Below, one piece after another: positions 16,472 through 24,613 of a stretch of DNA of 64,000 bases. Position 1 is the first letter of the stretch, and each line of letters starts with the position of its first letter. The notes under the pieces were generated by a model, which saw nothing but the letters and a program-made list of their open reading frames with translations, searched no databases and was not told where the DNA came from. The position numbers and the translations under genes were made by a program. The DNA comes from Dryocola clanedunensis (GTDB taxonomy: Bacteria; Pseudomonadota; Gammaproteobacteria; Enterobacterales; Enterobacteriaceae), in assembly GCF_025215155.1 (NCBI RefSeq), contig NZ_JALHAM010000118.1; one strand, 5' to 3'.

Positions 16472-17314
16472 TTATTGACGAACCAGACGCCCAAACGCCG
16501 GGTGGAAATCGGTGTTAGTGCGCCACGGGTTGATATCCAGCCCGCCACGGCGGGTGTAGCGAGCGTAGACGCTCAGAGACTCCGGCTGGCAGAATTTCTG
16601 AATATCATTAAAGATGCGTTCGACGCACTGTTCATGAAACTCGTTGTGATGGCGGAATGAAACCAGATAACGCAGCAGTTTTTCACGATCGATACGCGGG
16701 CCACGGTAACGAATTTGTACGGAACCCCAGTCTGGCTGGTGGGTAATAAGGCAGTTGGATTTCAGCAGGTGGCTGACAAGCGTCTCATCGACAACTTCGT
16801 CTCCGCCGGCATTCGCCAGATAGTCTGCATTGAATTCGTAGCTATCAATGACGATGTCCTGTCCATCAATGCACTCGCCCGAAAAGGCCGCGATTTCCTG
16901 GCCTTCCAGCTCATGCAGGCGGAACAGTACCACGCTGACCTCTCCCTGGGCACAAGCGCTTAAATCGCGCTTCAATGTTTCCTGTACCGTTTCCCAGTTG
17001 CTAAAACGCGTCTGGTTAAAACTGTTCAGATAGAGCTTAAAACTTTTCGATTCCACCAGGTTCACGCTATCAGCATCAAGCTGAACGTGCCCGACGGCGA
17101 CCTGTGGCAGGCCGTTATCATTCAGCCAGGAGAGTTCGTATAGCGTCCAGATATCGCCACCGCTAAAGGGCAGGGCATCCGCATGCAGACCCAGAGGATC
17201 GCGATTAAGACTGCGCGGCACCGCCTGTAGCAAAGCGGGTTCGTAGCTATCCTGGTAAGCCGTAGGTTTGCCCAGCGTCAGGCCGCTAAGCGCCTGGTGT
17301 TTTTCATAAGACAT
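16472..17314 (-). CDS. queF: NADPH-dependent 7-cyano-7-deazaguanine reductase
   Basis: Reduces preQ0 to preQ1, a late step before queuosine is inserted into tRNA. It is a 280-aa long-form (bimodular) QueF (282 in E. coli). The nucleotide motif VESKSFKLYLNSFNQ is near residue 88; the nucleophilic Cys lies in LLKSNCLITHQPDWGS near residue 188. It is divergent from syd, with 68 bp between the starts. QueD and QueE, earlier steps, are encoded at 42.5-43.6 kb. Confidence 0.95.
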   Translation of the reverse strand: MSYEKHQALSGLTLGKPTAYQDSYEPALLQAVPRSLNRDPLGLHADALPFSGGDIWTLYELSWLNDNGLPQVAVGHVQLDADSVNLVESKSFKLYLNSFNQTRFSNWETVQETLKRDLSACAQGEVSVVLFRLHELEGQEIAAFSGECIDGQDIVIDSYEFNADYLANAGGDEVVDETLVSHLLKSNCLITHQPDWGSVQIRYRGPRIDREKLLRYLVSFRHHNEFHEQCVERIFNDIQKFCQPESLSVYARYTRRGGLDINPWRTNTDFHPAFGRLVRQ

Positions 17315-17382
17315 GTGTCACCGATAGAATGCAGGTACAATTGGCTTTTATTGTACCGCAGCCTTAGGTGAGTGAGAAATTG

Positions 17383-17931
17383 ATGGATAACGACGTGCGT
17401 CTTGCGCTGGAAGCTTTCACTGAACGTTTTTGTACGGCATGGCGTGAGCAAACCGGCGGCTGGCCCGCAAGCGAAGAGTTGTACGGGGTACCGTCACCCT
17501 GCATTGTTACCACAACCGGTAGCGAGGTGCGCTGGCAGCCACAGCCTTTTACCCTTGAGGCAGATTTGAGTGCGGTAGAGCGCGCAATGGATATTTCTCT
17601 CCAGCCCGCAGCCCATCAGTTTTATACCACGCAATTTGCTGGCGATATGACCGCGCACGCCGGCACCGTCGGTTTAACATTACTCCAAACCTGGAGCGAG
17701 GATGATTTTCAGCGCGTTCAGGAAAACCTTATTGGCCACCTTGTTACCCAAAAGCGCCTTAAACTTTCGCCAACACTTTTCCTGGCTACCACTACGGATG
17801 AGATGGAAGTGATTTCGCTATGCAACCTGAGCGGTGAGGTTGTGCTGGAGAAAATCGGTACCAAAAGCCGGACTACGCTTGCTCCTTCACTGGCGCTTTT
17901 CCTTAATAATCTTGCGCCTGAGGTTATTTAG
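17383..17931 (+). CDS. syd: SecY-interacting protein Syd
   Basis: Cytoplasmic protein that binds SecY at the inner membrane and is thought to check translocon assembly. The start at 17383 (MDNDVRLALEAF) follows a GGTGAGTGAG site and gives 182 aa (181 in E. coli); an in-frame GTG at 17368 is the alternative. Strongly conserved blocks: SEELYGVPSPCI, FYTTQFAGDM, LLQTWSEDDFQRVQENLIGHL. It lies just upstream of csrB on the same strand, the E. coli arrangement. Confidence 0.93.
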   Translation: MDNDVRLALEAFTERFCTAWREQTGGWPASEELYGVPSPCIVTTTGSEVRWQPQPFTLEADLSAVERAMDISLQPAAHQFYTTQFAGDMTAHAGTVGLTLLQTWSEDDFQRVQENLIGHLVTQKRLKLSPTLFLATTTDEMEVISLCNLSGEVVLEKIGTKSRTTLAPSLALFLNNLAPEVI

Positions 17932-17953
17932 TCCCCTCCTGGTGAGTATTGTC

Positions 17954-17994
17954 TGTGAGACATATCTTACAAATGCTGTGAGAGATCGCTAACT
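17954..17994. promoter_or_regulatory. Two UvrY-type binding sites upstream of csrB
   Basis: TGTGAGACATATCTTACA (17954-17971) is close to the GacA/UvrY consensus TGTAAGAGATCTCTTACA. A second partial copy TGTGAGAGATCGCTAACT follows at 17977-17994. The first is centred about 181 bp before the csrB 5' end, like the far-upstream UvrY site in E. coli. UvrY binding here is inferred. Confidence 0.7.
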
Positions 17995-18108
17995 TTAATA
18001 AGGGTAATGGCTGCGCCTTTATTCTTCATATTGTTAAAAATCAGGTGGTTAGTATGTCTTACAGCAACCTTCGAATGAAGGTTTTCTGGGACTTTCTCTC
18101 AAGGTCCC

Positions 18109-18137
18109 TTGTCAGACGAAGCCAAATATTAGATCCT
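18109..18137 (+). promoter_or_regulatory. Probable csrB promoter
   Basis: A good -35 (TTGTCA, 18109-18114), 17 bp, then a poor -10 (GATCCT, 18132-18137), 7 nt before the inferred RNA start. A weak -10 fits an activator-dependent promoter. Confidence 0.4.
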
Positions 18138-18143
18138 ATGTTC

Positions 18144-18519
18144 ATCGACAGGGAGTCGGGTAGCAAAGGAGATATCAGGATGACGTCACTTTGCGAAGAA
18201 GCGGATGACACCAGGACGGTGTGACAAGGAAGGCTTCAGGAAGAAGCAAGGAACACTCAGGAAGAGTAAAGGACACCTCCAGGATGGAGAATGAGAGCCG
18301 AATCAGGATGGTCGGTGGGTCTGGAAGACCAAAGGATATCAGCGTCAGGATGATGCAGGACACCAGCAGGAAGTTGGTTGCAGGATGCGCGTACGATGGA
18401 TTGTAGGTCAGGAGACCACTGGACAAAGTTGTCACGGATGAGCAGGGAGCATCAAAAGTAGCGGGATTAGCTGCGGAACGAACCGGGAGCACTGTGTAAA
18501 AACAGTGCTCCCTTTTTTT
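18144..18519 (+). ncRNA. csrB: CsrB regulatory RNA (CsrA sponge)
   Basis: About 376 nt (369 in E. coli), located between syd and yqcC as in E. coli. I count about 27 GGA triplets, many as CAGGAUG or CAGGAAG in hairpin loops, which bind and titrate the post-transcriptional regulator CsrA. The 5' end ATCGACAGGGAGTC parallels the E. coli start. The RNA ends with a perfect 10-bp hairpin (18485-18494 with 18503-18512) and seven Ts. Reading frames in the region are accidental. Confidence 0.95.
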
Positions 18520-18589
18520 ATGCCTTTTTTCCATAAAGGCAAATAGTGGTATGCTTGCCCGCCTAATTTGCCTGACGTATGAGGTTTTC

Positions 18590-18919
18590 ATGGAACGCCA
18601 TGCGCTGGTACGCCAGCATTTGCTCGCCATCGAGCAGGTCCTTCGTGACCACCATCTCTGGCAGGGTGTTGCACCTGCTGCGACAGCCTTTGAAAGCGAC
18701 CAACCTTTTTGTATGGATACGCTGGAGCCGCATGAGTGGCTCCAGTGGGTTCTGATCCCCCGCATGCACGCATTGATTGATAGCGCACAGCCATTGCCTT
18801 CTTCTTTTGCCGTTGCACCTTATTATGAAATGGCGCTGGATGCGGCGCATATTGGCCGCGAACCGTTGCTGGCAGCGTTGCAGGAGCTGGATGTCCTGTT
18901 CGCGGGCAGCGCCGACTGA
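18590..18919 (+). CDS. yqcC: YqcC family protein
   Basis: Small cytoplasmic protein of 109 aa (same as E. coli), DUF446/YqcC family, function unknown. The start at 18590 (MERHALVRQHLLAIE) is chosen by homology over an upstream ATG at 18551 that falls in the csrB-proximal spacer. The conserved core is PFCMDTLEPHEWLQWVLIPR, then FAVAPYYEMAL. The stop TGA overlaps the truC ATG by one base (TGATG), so translation is coupled. Confidence 0.93.
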   Translation: MERHALVRQHLLAIEQVLRDHHLWQGVAPAATAFESDQPFCMDTLEPHEWLQWVLIPRMHALIDSAQPLPSSFAVAPYYEMALDAAHIGREPLLAALQELDVLFAGSAD

Positions 18920-19701
18920 TGCTGGAAATTATTTATCAGGATGAGTGGCTGGTCGCGGTCAATAAACCGTCGGGCTGGCTGGTACATCGTAGCTGGCTGG
19001 ACAGGCATGAAACGGTGTTCGTGATGCAGACCGTGCGTGACCAGATTGGTAAGCATGTGTTCACCGTTCATCGCCTGGACAGACCGACTTCTGGCGTGCT
19101 GCTGATGGGGCTGTCGAGCGACGTGGGTCGTCTGCTGTCCCAGCAGTTCGAAAACCACCAGATCCAAAAGCGCTACCATGCGGTGGTGCGCGGCTGGCTG
19201 GAAGACGACGCCGTGCTGGATTACCCGCTTGTTGAGGAGTTGGATAAAATCGCTGACAAGCACGCGTCGCAGGATAAGGGCCCGCAGCCTGCGGTGACTC
19301 ATTATCGCGGCATCGCGAAAGTTGAGATGCCTGTAGCCGTGAGCCGTTACCCCACGGCGCGCTATAGCCTCGTTGAGCTGGAACCTGAAACCGGGCGTAA
19401 ACACCAGCTCCGCCGCCATCTTACCCACCTTCGCCACCCGATTATCGGCGATTCCAAACACGGTGATTTGCGTCAGAATCGCGGCGCGGCTGAACATTTC
19501 GGCTGCCAGCGGCTGATGCTGCATGCGAGCCAGCTTGAGCTGATTCATCCGGTTACCGGTGAGCCGCTGATTTTGCGCGCAAGTCTCGATGAGACCTGGA
19601 TGAGCATGATGTCACAGTTTGGCTGGCAAGGAATGCTCGGTGACATTGAAAAGGTTGAGTTTAATTCTGCCAACCGTCAGGATGAAATCTTTGAACCATA
19701 A
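18919..19701 (+). CDS. truC: tRNA pseudouridine(65) synthase
   Basis: Forms pseudouridine at U65 of tRNA-Ile and tRNA-Asp (RluA family). It is 260 aa, as in E. coli. The catalytic motif HRLDRPTSGVLL holds the essential Asp near residue 54; ETGRKHQLRRHLTHLRHPIIGD is the conserved RluA-type downstream motif. It is translationally coupled to yqcC and followed by yqcA 16 bp later in the same operon. Confidence 0.96.
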   Translation: MLEIIYQDEWLVAVNKPSGWLVHRSWLDRHETVFVMQTVRDQIGKHVFTVHRLDRPTSGVLLMGLSSDVGRLLSQQFENHQIQKRYHAVVRGWLEDDAVLDYPLVEELDKIADKHASQDKGPQPAVTHYRGIAKVEMPVAVSRYPTARYSLVELEPETGRKHQLRRHLTHLRHPIIGDSKHGDLRQNRGAAEHFGCQRLMLHASQLELIHPVTGEPLILRASLDETWMSMMSQFGWQGMLGDIEKVEFNSANRQDEIFEP

Positions 19702-19717
19702 TTCAGGGAGTTTACCG

Positions 19718-20167
19718 ATGGCTGAAGTGGGCATTTTTGTTGGCACAGTGTACGGCAATGCGCTGCTGGTGGCAGAAGAAGCAGAAACAATTCTGAAAGG
19801 CAAAGGCCATCAGGCAAAGGTATTTGAAGATCCGGAGCTTGCTGACTGGCAGCGTTATAAAGATCACTATGTTCTTGTCGTCACATCAACGACTGGCCAG
19901 GGTGATTTACCCGACAGCATTGTGCCGCTGTTCCAGGCGCTGAAAGATGACGTAGGCTATCAGCCTGAGCTGCGCTATGGACTGATCGCGTTGGGCGACA
20001 GCAATTACGACCATTTCTGCGGTGGCGGCAAGCAGTTTGATGTGCTGTTGCAGGAGCAGGGGGCGACCCGTATCGGCAATGTGCTGGCTATCGACGCCAA
20101 CGAACATCCTGAACCTGAAACTGTGGCTAACCCCTGGGTTGAGCACTGGGCTACGCTGCTTAAATAA
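19718..20167 (+). CDS. yqcA: Flavodoxin YqcA
   Basis: Short-chain flavodoxin-like FMN protein of 149 aa (same as E. coli); physiological partner not established. Visible: the phosphate-binding loop GIFVGTVYGNALLVAEEAE, TSTTGQGDLPDSI and ALGDSNYDHFC around the isoalloxazine site. The start at 19718 follows AGGGAG; a longer frame into truC is rejected. It is the last gene of yqcC-truC-yqcA, with a REP-like palindrome after it. Confidence 0.93.
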   Translation: MAEVGIFVGTVYGNALLVAEEAETILKGKGHQAKVFEDPELADWQRYKDHYVLVVTSTTGQGDLPDSIVPLFQALKDDVGYQPELRYGLIALGDSNYDHFCGGGKQFDVLLQEQGATRIGNVLAIDANEHPEPETVANPWVEHWATLLK

Positions 20168-20173
20168 TTCTCC

Positions 20174-20204
20174 GGCGGATGGCGCATGCGCTTATCCGCT
20201 CTAC
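20174..20204 (-). repeat. REP-like palindrome, copy 3
   Basis: Minus-strand reading GTAGAGCGGATAAGCGCATG then GCGCCATCCGCC belongs to the same family as the other copies. It lies 7 bp past the yqcA stop. Confidence 0.65.
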
Positions 20205-20338
20205 AAAACTTTCCCCAATTCCATTTTCGTGAACCATCCCCCAGCACCCTGGACAGACGCCATAAAGTGCTCAAACGCCGCCCGGCAAACTTGTGTCATT
20301 GCACGATGAGGCGCACAGGCTCCCTTCATATACTTCTA

Positions 20339-20413
20339 GTCGGTCAAAGAATAAACCGCAGATATCCGCTTCACCCCGCGTGCGGCGAAGATAAAAACTG
20401 CGGATAAACCGAC
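20339..20413 (+). promoter_or_regulatory. Nested inverted repeat in the gudP upstream region
   Basis: Symmetrical blocks GTCGGT/ACCGAC (20339, 20408), CCGCAG/CTGCGG (20356, 20398) and CTTC/GAAG (20369, 20387) enclose a CCGC-GCGG tip. They form a 75-bp imperfect hairpin or dyad ending 73 bp before the gudP start. It could be an operator or an mRNA leader structure. The rest of 20205-20486 shows no gene. Confidence 0.45.
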
Positions 20414-20486
20414 GCATCATTCTGATTACCCTACAAAAGCTTCTCAGAGTGAAATGTAGCCGAAAGCTATCATTCAGGAGTGCAAC

Positions 20487-21848
20487 ATGAACACAATTAG
20501 CCAAACGGCGAGCGTGGTCGAGAAAAGGACTAATGCCCGCTACTGGATAGTGGTGATGCTGTTTATCGTCACCTCATTTAACTATGGCGACCGCGCCACG
20601 CTGTCGATTGCCGGTTCGGAAATGGCAAAAGATATCGGGTTGGATCCGATTGGCATGGGTTACGTATTCTCTGCGTTCTCATGGGCATACGTCATCGGCC
20701 AGATTCCCGGAGGCTGGCTGCTGGATCGCTTTGGCTCCAAACGTGTCTACTTCTGGTCAATCTTTATCTGGTCGATGTTCACCCTGCTGCAGGGCTTCGT
20801 CGATGTCTTCAACGGCTTTGGCATCATCGTTGCGCTGTTTACCCTGCGCTTCCTGGTCGGTCTGGCTGAAGCCCCTTCTTTCCCCGGCAACAGCCGAATA
20901 GTGGCGGCCTGGTTCCCGGCGCAGGAGCGCGGCACCGCAGTTTCTATTTTCAACTCAGCCCAGTATTTTGCGACGGTGATCTTCGCGCCGATCATGGGCT
21001 GGTTAACGCATGAAGTGGGCTGGTCGCACGTCTTCTTCTTCATGGGCGGGCTGGGCATCATCATCAGCTTCGTCTGGCTGAAAGTTATCCACGAACCGAA
21101 CAATCACCCCGGCGTGAATAAGAAAGAGCTGGAGTACATTGAAGAGGGCGGTGCGCTGATCAATATGGATCAGAAGCAAACTAAAGAGCACGTTCCGTTC
21201 TCTCAGAAATGGGGGCAGATCAAACAGCTGATCGGTTCGCGCATGATGATCGGCATTTATATCGGGCAGTACTGTATCAACGCGTTAACCTACTTCTTTA
21301 TTACCTGGTTCCCGGTTTATCTGGTGCAGGAAAAAGGAATGTCCATCCTCAAGGCTGGCTTCGTTGCCTCGGTGCCTGCGGTATGCGGATTTATTGGGGG
21401 CGTGCTGGGGGGGATTATCTCTGACTGGCTGATGCGCCGCACCGGCTCGCTAAATATTGCCCGTAAAACTCCAATTGTGCTGGGGATGCTGCTCTCGGTC
21501 AGCATGGTGTTCTGTAACTATGTGCAGGCTGAGTGGATGGTTGTAGGCTTTATGGCGATGGCCTTCTTCGGCAAAGGGATTGGCGCGCTGGGCTGGGCGG
21601 TCATGGCCGATACGGCACCAAAAGAGATAAGCGGCCTGAGCGGTGGCCTGTTCAATATGTTCGGTAACGTCTCCGGCATCGTGACGCCAATCGCTATCGG
21701 CTACATCGTCGGGGTTTCCGGCTCGTTTAACGGCGCGCTGATTTACGTTGGCGTCCACGCAGTGGTCGCGGTGCTGAGCTATCTGATCATCGTCGGCGAC
21801 ATCAAACGTATTGAACTCAAACCGGTACTGACAGGACGCGCATCATGA
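20487..21848 (+). CDS. gudP: Glucarate/galactarate transporter (MFS)
   Basis: Proton-coupled importer of D-glucarate and galactarate, major facilitator superfamily (anion:cation symporter family). It is 453 aa (450 in E. coli) with 12 predicted membrane helices. Visible: NYGDRATLSIAG in helix 1, GWLLDRFGSKRVY between helices 2 and 3, and LAEAPSFPGNSRIVAAWFPAQERG in helix 4. AGGAG precedes the ATG. The last 4 bases overlap gudX (ATGA), starting the gudP-gudX-gudD-garK operon. Confidence 0.95.
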   Translation: MNTISQTASVVEKRTNARYWIVVMLFIVTSFNYGDRATLSIAGSEMAKDIGLDPIGMGYVFSAFSWAYVIGQIPGGWLLDRFGSKRVYFWSIFIWSMFTLLQGFVDVFNGFGIIVALFTLRFLVGLAEAPSFPGNSRIVAAWFPAQERGTAVSIFNSAQYFATVIFAPIMGWLTHEVGWSHVFFFMGGLGIIISFVWLKVIHEPNNHPGVNKKELEYIEEGGALINMDQKQTKEHVPFSQKWGQIKQLIGSRMMIGIYIGQYCINALTYFFITWFPVYLVQEKGMSILKAGFVASVPAVCGFIGGVLGGIISDWLMRRTGSLNIARKTPIVLGMLLSVSMVFCNYVQAEWMVVGFMAMAFFGKGIGALGWAVMADTAPKEISGLSGGLFNMFGNVSGIVTPIAIGYIVGVSGSFNGALIYVGVHAVVAVLSYLIIVGDIKRIELKPVLTGRAS

Positions 21849-23185
21849 ATACTCAGGCAAGCCCGATTGTTACCGATATGAAGGTCATTCCGGTGGCTGG
21901 CCATGACAGCATGCTGTTGAATATCGGCGGCGCACACGGTGCCTTCTTTACGCGAAATATTGTGGTGCTGACGGACAATGCCGGGAACACCGGCGTTGGT
22001 GAAGCGCCTGGCGGCGAGACGATTTATCAGACGCTGGTTGATGCCGTTCCACAGGTCGTCGGGCAGGAAGTCGCCCGTATGAACCGCGTAGTGCAGAACG
22101 TTCACAAGGGGAATCAGTCGGCCGATTTTGATACTTTCGGTAAAGGCGCGTGGACGTTTGAACTGCGCGTCAATGCGGTAGCAGCACTCGAAGCGGCGCT
22201 GCTGGATTTGCTCGGTAAGGCGCTTAACGTGCCGGTCTGCGAACTTCTGGGGCCGGGCAAGCAGCGCGATGAAGTCACTGTTCTGGGCTATCTGTTCTAT
22301 ATTGGCGATCGCAAAAAAACGGATCTGCCGTATCTGGACGGGAGCAATGCCCGCCACGCCTGGTACGAGCTACGTCATCAGGAGGCGCTGAATAGCCAGT
22401 CTATCGTCCGGTTGGCGGAAGCGGCGCAGGATCGCTACGGTTTCAAAGACTTTAAGCTGAAAGGTGGGGTTTTGCCGGGCGAGCAGGAGCTGGATGCCGC
22501 CCGAGAGCTAAAAAAACGCTTCCCGGATGCGCGTATTACCGTCGATCCGAACGGTGCGTGGCTGCTGGAAGAAGCTATCGATCTTTGCAAAGGGATGGGG
22601 GATGTCCTGACGTATGCAGAAGATCCGTGTGGCGCTGAGCAGGGCTATTCCGGGCGCGAGATCATGTCCGAGTTCCGCCGTGCCACTGGATTGCCGGTAG
22701 CAACAAATATGATTGCCACCAACTGGCGTGAAATGAACCATGCTGTCATGGTGAATGCGGTGGACATTCCGCTTGCCGACCCGCACTTCTGGACATTAAG
22801 CGGCGCGGTTCGCGTGGCGCAGCTGTGTGACGACTGGGGCCTGACGTGGGGCTGCCACTCAAATAACCATTTTGATATCTCGCTGGCGATGTTCACCCAC
22901 GTAGGTGCCGCGGCACCGGGCAGGCCGACCGCCATCGATACGCACTGGATCTGGCAGGAGGGCGATCAGCGCCTGACGAAGTCCCCGCTGCAAATCGTCA
23001 ACGGCAAAATTGCCGTGCCGGATGCCCCTGGCCTGGGCGTTGAGCTGGACTGGGACCAGGTGCAGAAAGCACATGAAATTTATAAGTCACTGCCCGGCGG
23101 GTCGCGAAACGACGCTACCGCCATGCAGTACTTAGTGCCCGGCTGGCAGTTCGACCGCAAACGTCCCGCTTTTGGCCGTGGATAA
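21845..23185 (+). CDS. gudX: Glucarate dehydratase-related protein GudX
   Basis: Enolase-superfamily paralogue of GudD, 446 aa, encoded directly before gudD. The E. coli homologue is reported to have only weak glucarate dehydratase activity. The general features of an active enzyme are present here: the KxK motif (FKLKGG), metal ligands in VDPNGAW, AEDPCGAEQG and ATNMIATN, and the His of GCHSNNHFDIS. It is translationally coupled to gudP by a 4-bp overlap. Its exact role beside GudD is not settled. Confidence 0.93.
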   Translation: MNTQASPIVTDMKVIPVAGHDSMLLNIGGAHGAFFTRNIVVLTDNAGNTGVGEAPGGETIYQTLVDAVPQVVGQEVARMNRVVQNVHKGNQSADFDTFGKGAWTFELRVNAVAALEAALLDLLGKALNVPVCELLGPGKQRDEVTVLGYLFYIGDRKKTDLPYLDGSNARHAWYELRHQEALNSQSIVRLAEAAQDRYGFKDFKLKGGVLPGEQELDAARELKKRFPDARITVDPNGAWLLEEAIDLCKGMGDVLTYAEDPCGAEQGYSGREIMSEFRRATGLPVATNMIATNWREMNHAVMVNAVDIPLADPHFWTLSGAVRVAQLCDDWGLTWGCHSNNHFDISLAMFTHVGAAAPGRPTAIDTHWIWQEGDQRLTKSPLQIVNGKIAVPDAPGLGVELDWDQVQKAHEIYKSLPGGSRNDATAMQYLVPGWQFDRKRPAFGRG

Positions 23186-23213
23186 GACATTTTTGATCAA
23201 AAAGGAATTAAAG

Positions 23214-24554
23214 ATGAGCACTTCAACTTCTACTCCCGTCGTCACCACAATGCAGGTCATTCCCGTTGCCGGTCACGACAGCATGCTGATGAACCTTAGC
23301 GGCGCGCACGCGCCGTTCTTCACCCGCAACATCGTTATTATCAAAGACAATGCCGGGCATACCGGCGTGGGTGAAATTCCGGGCGGCGAAAAAATTCGCA
23401 AGACGCTGGAAGATGCCGCTGCGCTGGTTATCGGTAAAACGCTCGGCGAATATAAAAACATTCTTAATACTGTACGCCAGCAGTTTGCCGACCGTGACAC
23501 CGGTGGACGTGGCTTACAGACATTTGACCTGCGTACCACCATTCATGTGGTTACCGGTATCGAAGCAGCGATGCTTGACCTGTTAGGCCAACACCTGGGC
23601 GTGAACGTGGCCAGCCTGTTAGGCGACGGTCAGCAGCGCAGCGAAGTGGAAATGCTGGGCTATCTGTTCTTTGTCGGCAACCGCAAAGCCACGCCTCTGG
23701 CGTATCAGAGCCAGCCGGACGAGAAGTGCGACTGGTATCGCATTCGCCACGAAGAGGCCATGACCCCGGATACCGTCGTGCGCCTGGCAGAAGCGGCGTA
23801 TGAGAAATATGGTTTCAACGATTTCAAACTGAAGGGCGGCGTACTGGCCGGAAGCGAGGAAGCCGAGGCGGTTACCGCGCTGGCAAAACGTTTCCCACAG
23901 GCTCGCGTGACGCTGGATCCAAACGGTGCCTGGTCGCTCAACGAAGCCATCAGCCTGGGTAAACAGCTGCGTGGCGTGCTGGCTTATGCGGAAGATCCCT
24001 GCGGTGCAGAACAAGGTTATTCCGGTCGTGAAGTGATGGCCGAGTTCCGTCGCGCAACCGGTCTGCCAACGGCTACGAATATGATCGCCACCGACTGGCG
24101 TCAAATGGGACATACGCTCTCCCTGCAATCCGTTGACATCCCGCTTGCCGATCCGCACTTCTGGACGATGCAAGGCTCAGTGCGTGTGGCGCAGATGTGT
24201 CATGACTTTGGCCTCACCTGGGGTTCACACTCCAACAACCATTTCGATATCTCTCTGGCAATGTTCACCCACGTGGCAGCCGCCGCGCCGGGCAAAATCA
24301 CCGCGATCGACACGCACTGGATTTGGCAGGAAGGCAACCAGCGCCTGACTAAACAGCCGTTTGAGATCAAGGGCGGTATGGTGCAGGTGCCGACGAAACC
24401 GGGCCTCGGCGTCGAGCTGGATATGGACCAGGTGATGAAAGCCCACGAGCTGTATCAGAAACATGGGCTTGGCGCGCGTGATGATGCGATGGCGATGCAG
24501 TATCTTATCCCTGAATGGAAGTTTGATAACAAACGCCCTTGCATGGTGCGTTAA
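23214..24554 (+). CDS. gudD: Glucarate dehydratase
   Basis: Mg-dependent dehydration of D-glucarate to 5-keto-4-deoxy-D-glucarate. It is 446 aa, the E. coli length. The start at 23214 follows AAAGGAATTAAAG; an in-frame upstream start inside gudX is rejected. Enolase-superfamily residues are visible: FKLKGG (KxK), LDPNGAW, AEDPCGAEQG, ATNMIATDW and GSHSNNHFDIS with the general-base His. The sequence is closely parallel to GudX along its whole length, so the two arose by duplication. Confidence 0.96.
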   Translation: MSTSTSTPVVTTMQVIPVAGHDSMLMNLSGAHAPFFTRNIVIIKDNAGHTGVGEIPGGEKIRKTLEDAAALVIGKTLGEYKNILNTVRQQFADRDTGGRGLQTFDLRTTIHVVTGIEAAMLDLLGQHLGVNVASLLGDGQQRSEVEMLGYLFFVGNRKATPLAYQSQPDEKCDWYRIRHEEAMTPDTVVRLAEAAYEKYGFNDFKLKGGVLAGSEEAEAVTALAKRFPQARVTLDPNGAWSLNEAISLGKQLRGVLAYAEDPCGAEQGYSGREVMAEFRRATGLPTATNMIATDWRQMGHTLSLQSVDIPLADPHFWTMQGSVRVAQMCHDFGLTWGSHSNNHFDISLAMFTHVAAAAPGKITAIDTHWIWQEGNQRLTKQPFEIKGGMVQVPTKPGLGVELDMDQVMKAHELYQKHGLGARDDAMAMQYLIPEWKFDNKRPCMVR

Positions 24555-24613
24555 ACAAGTTCCGGTGCGCTCAGGCACCGGAATCCCTTCTCCTGCATCG
24601 CGACGGACGGCAT

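Noticed and set aside
18175..18765. Open frames on both strands across csrB
   Set aside because: The region is fully explained by the GGA-rich CsrB RNA and its terminator.
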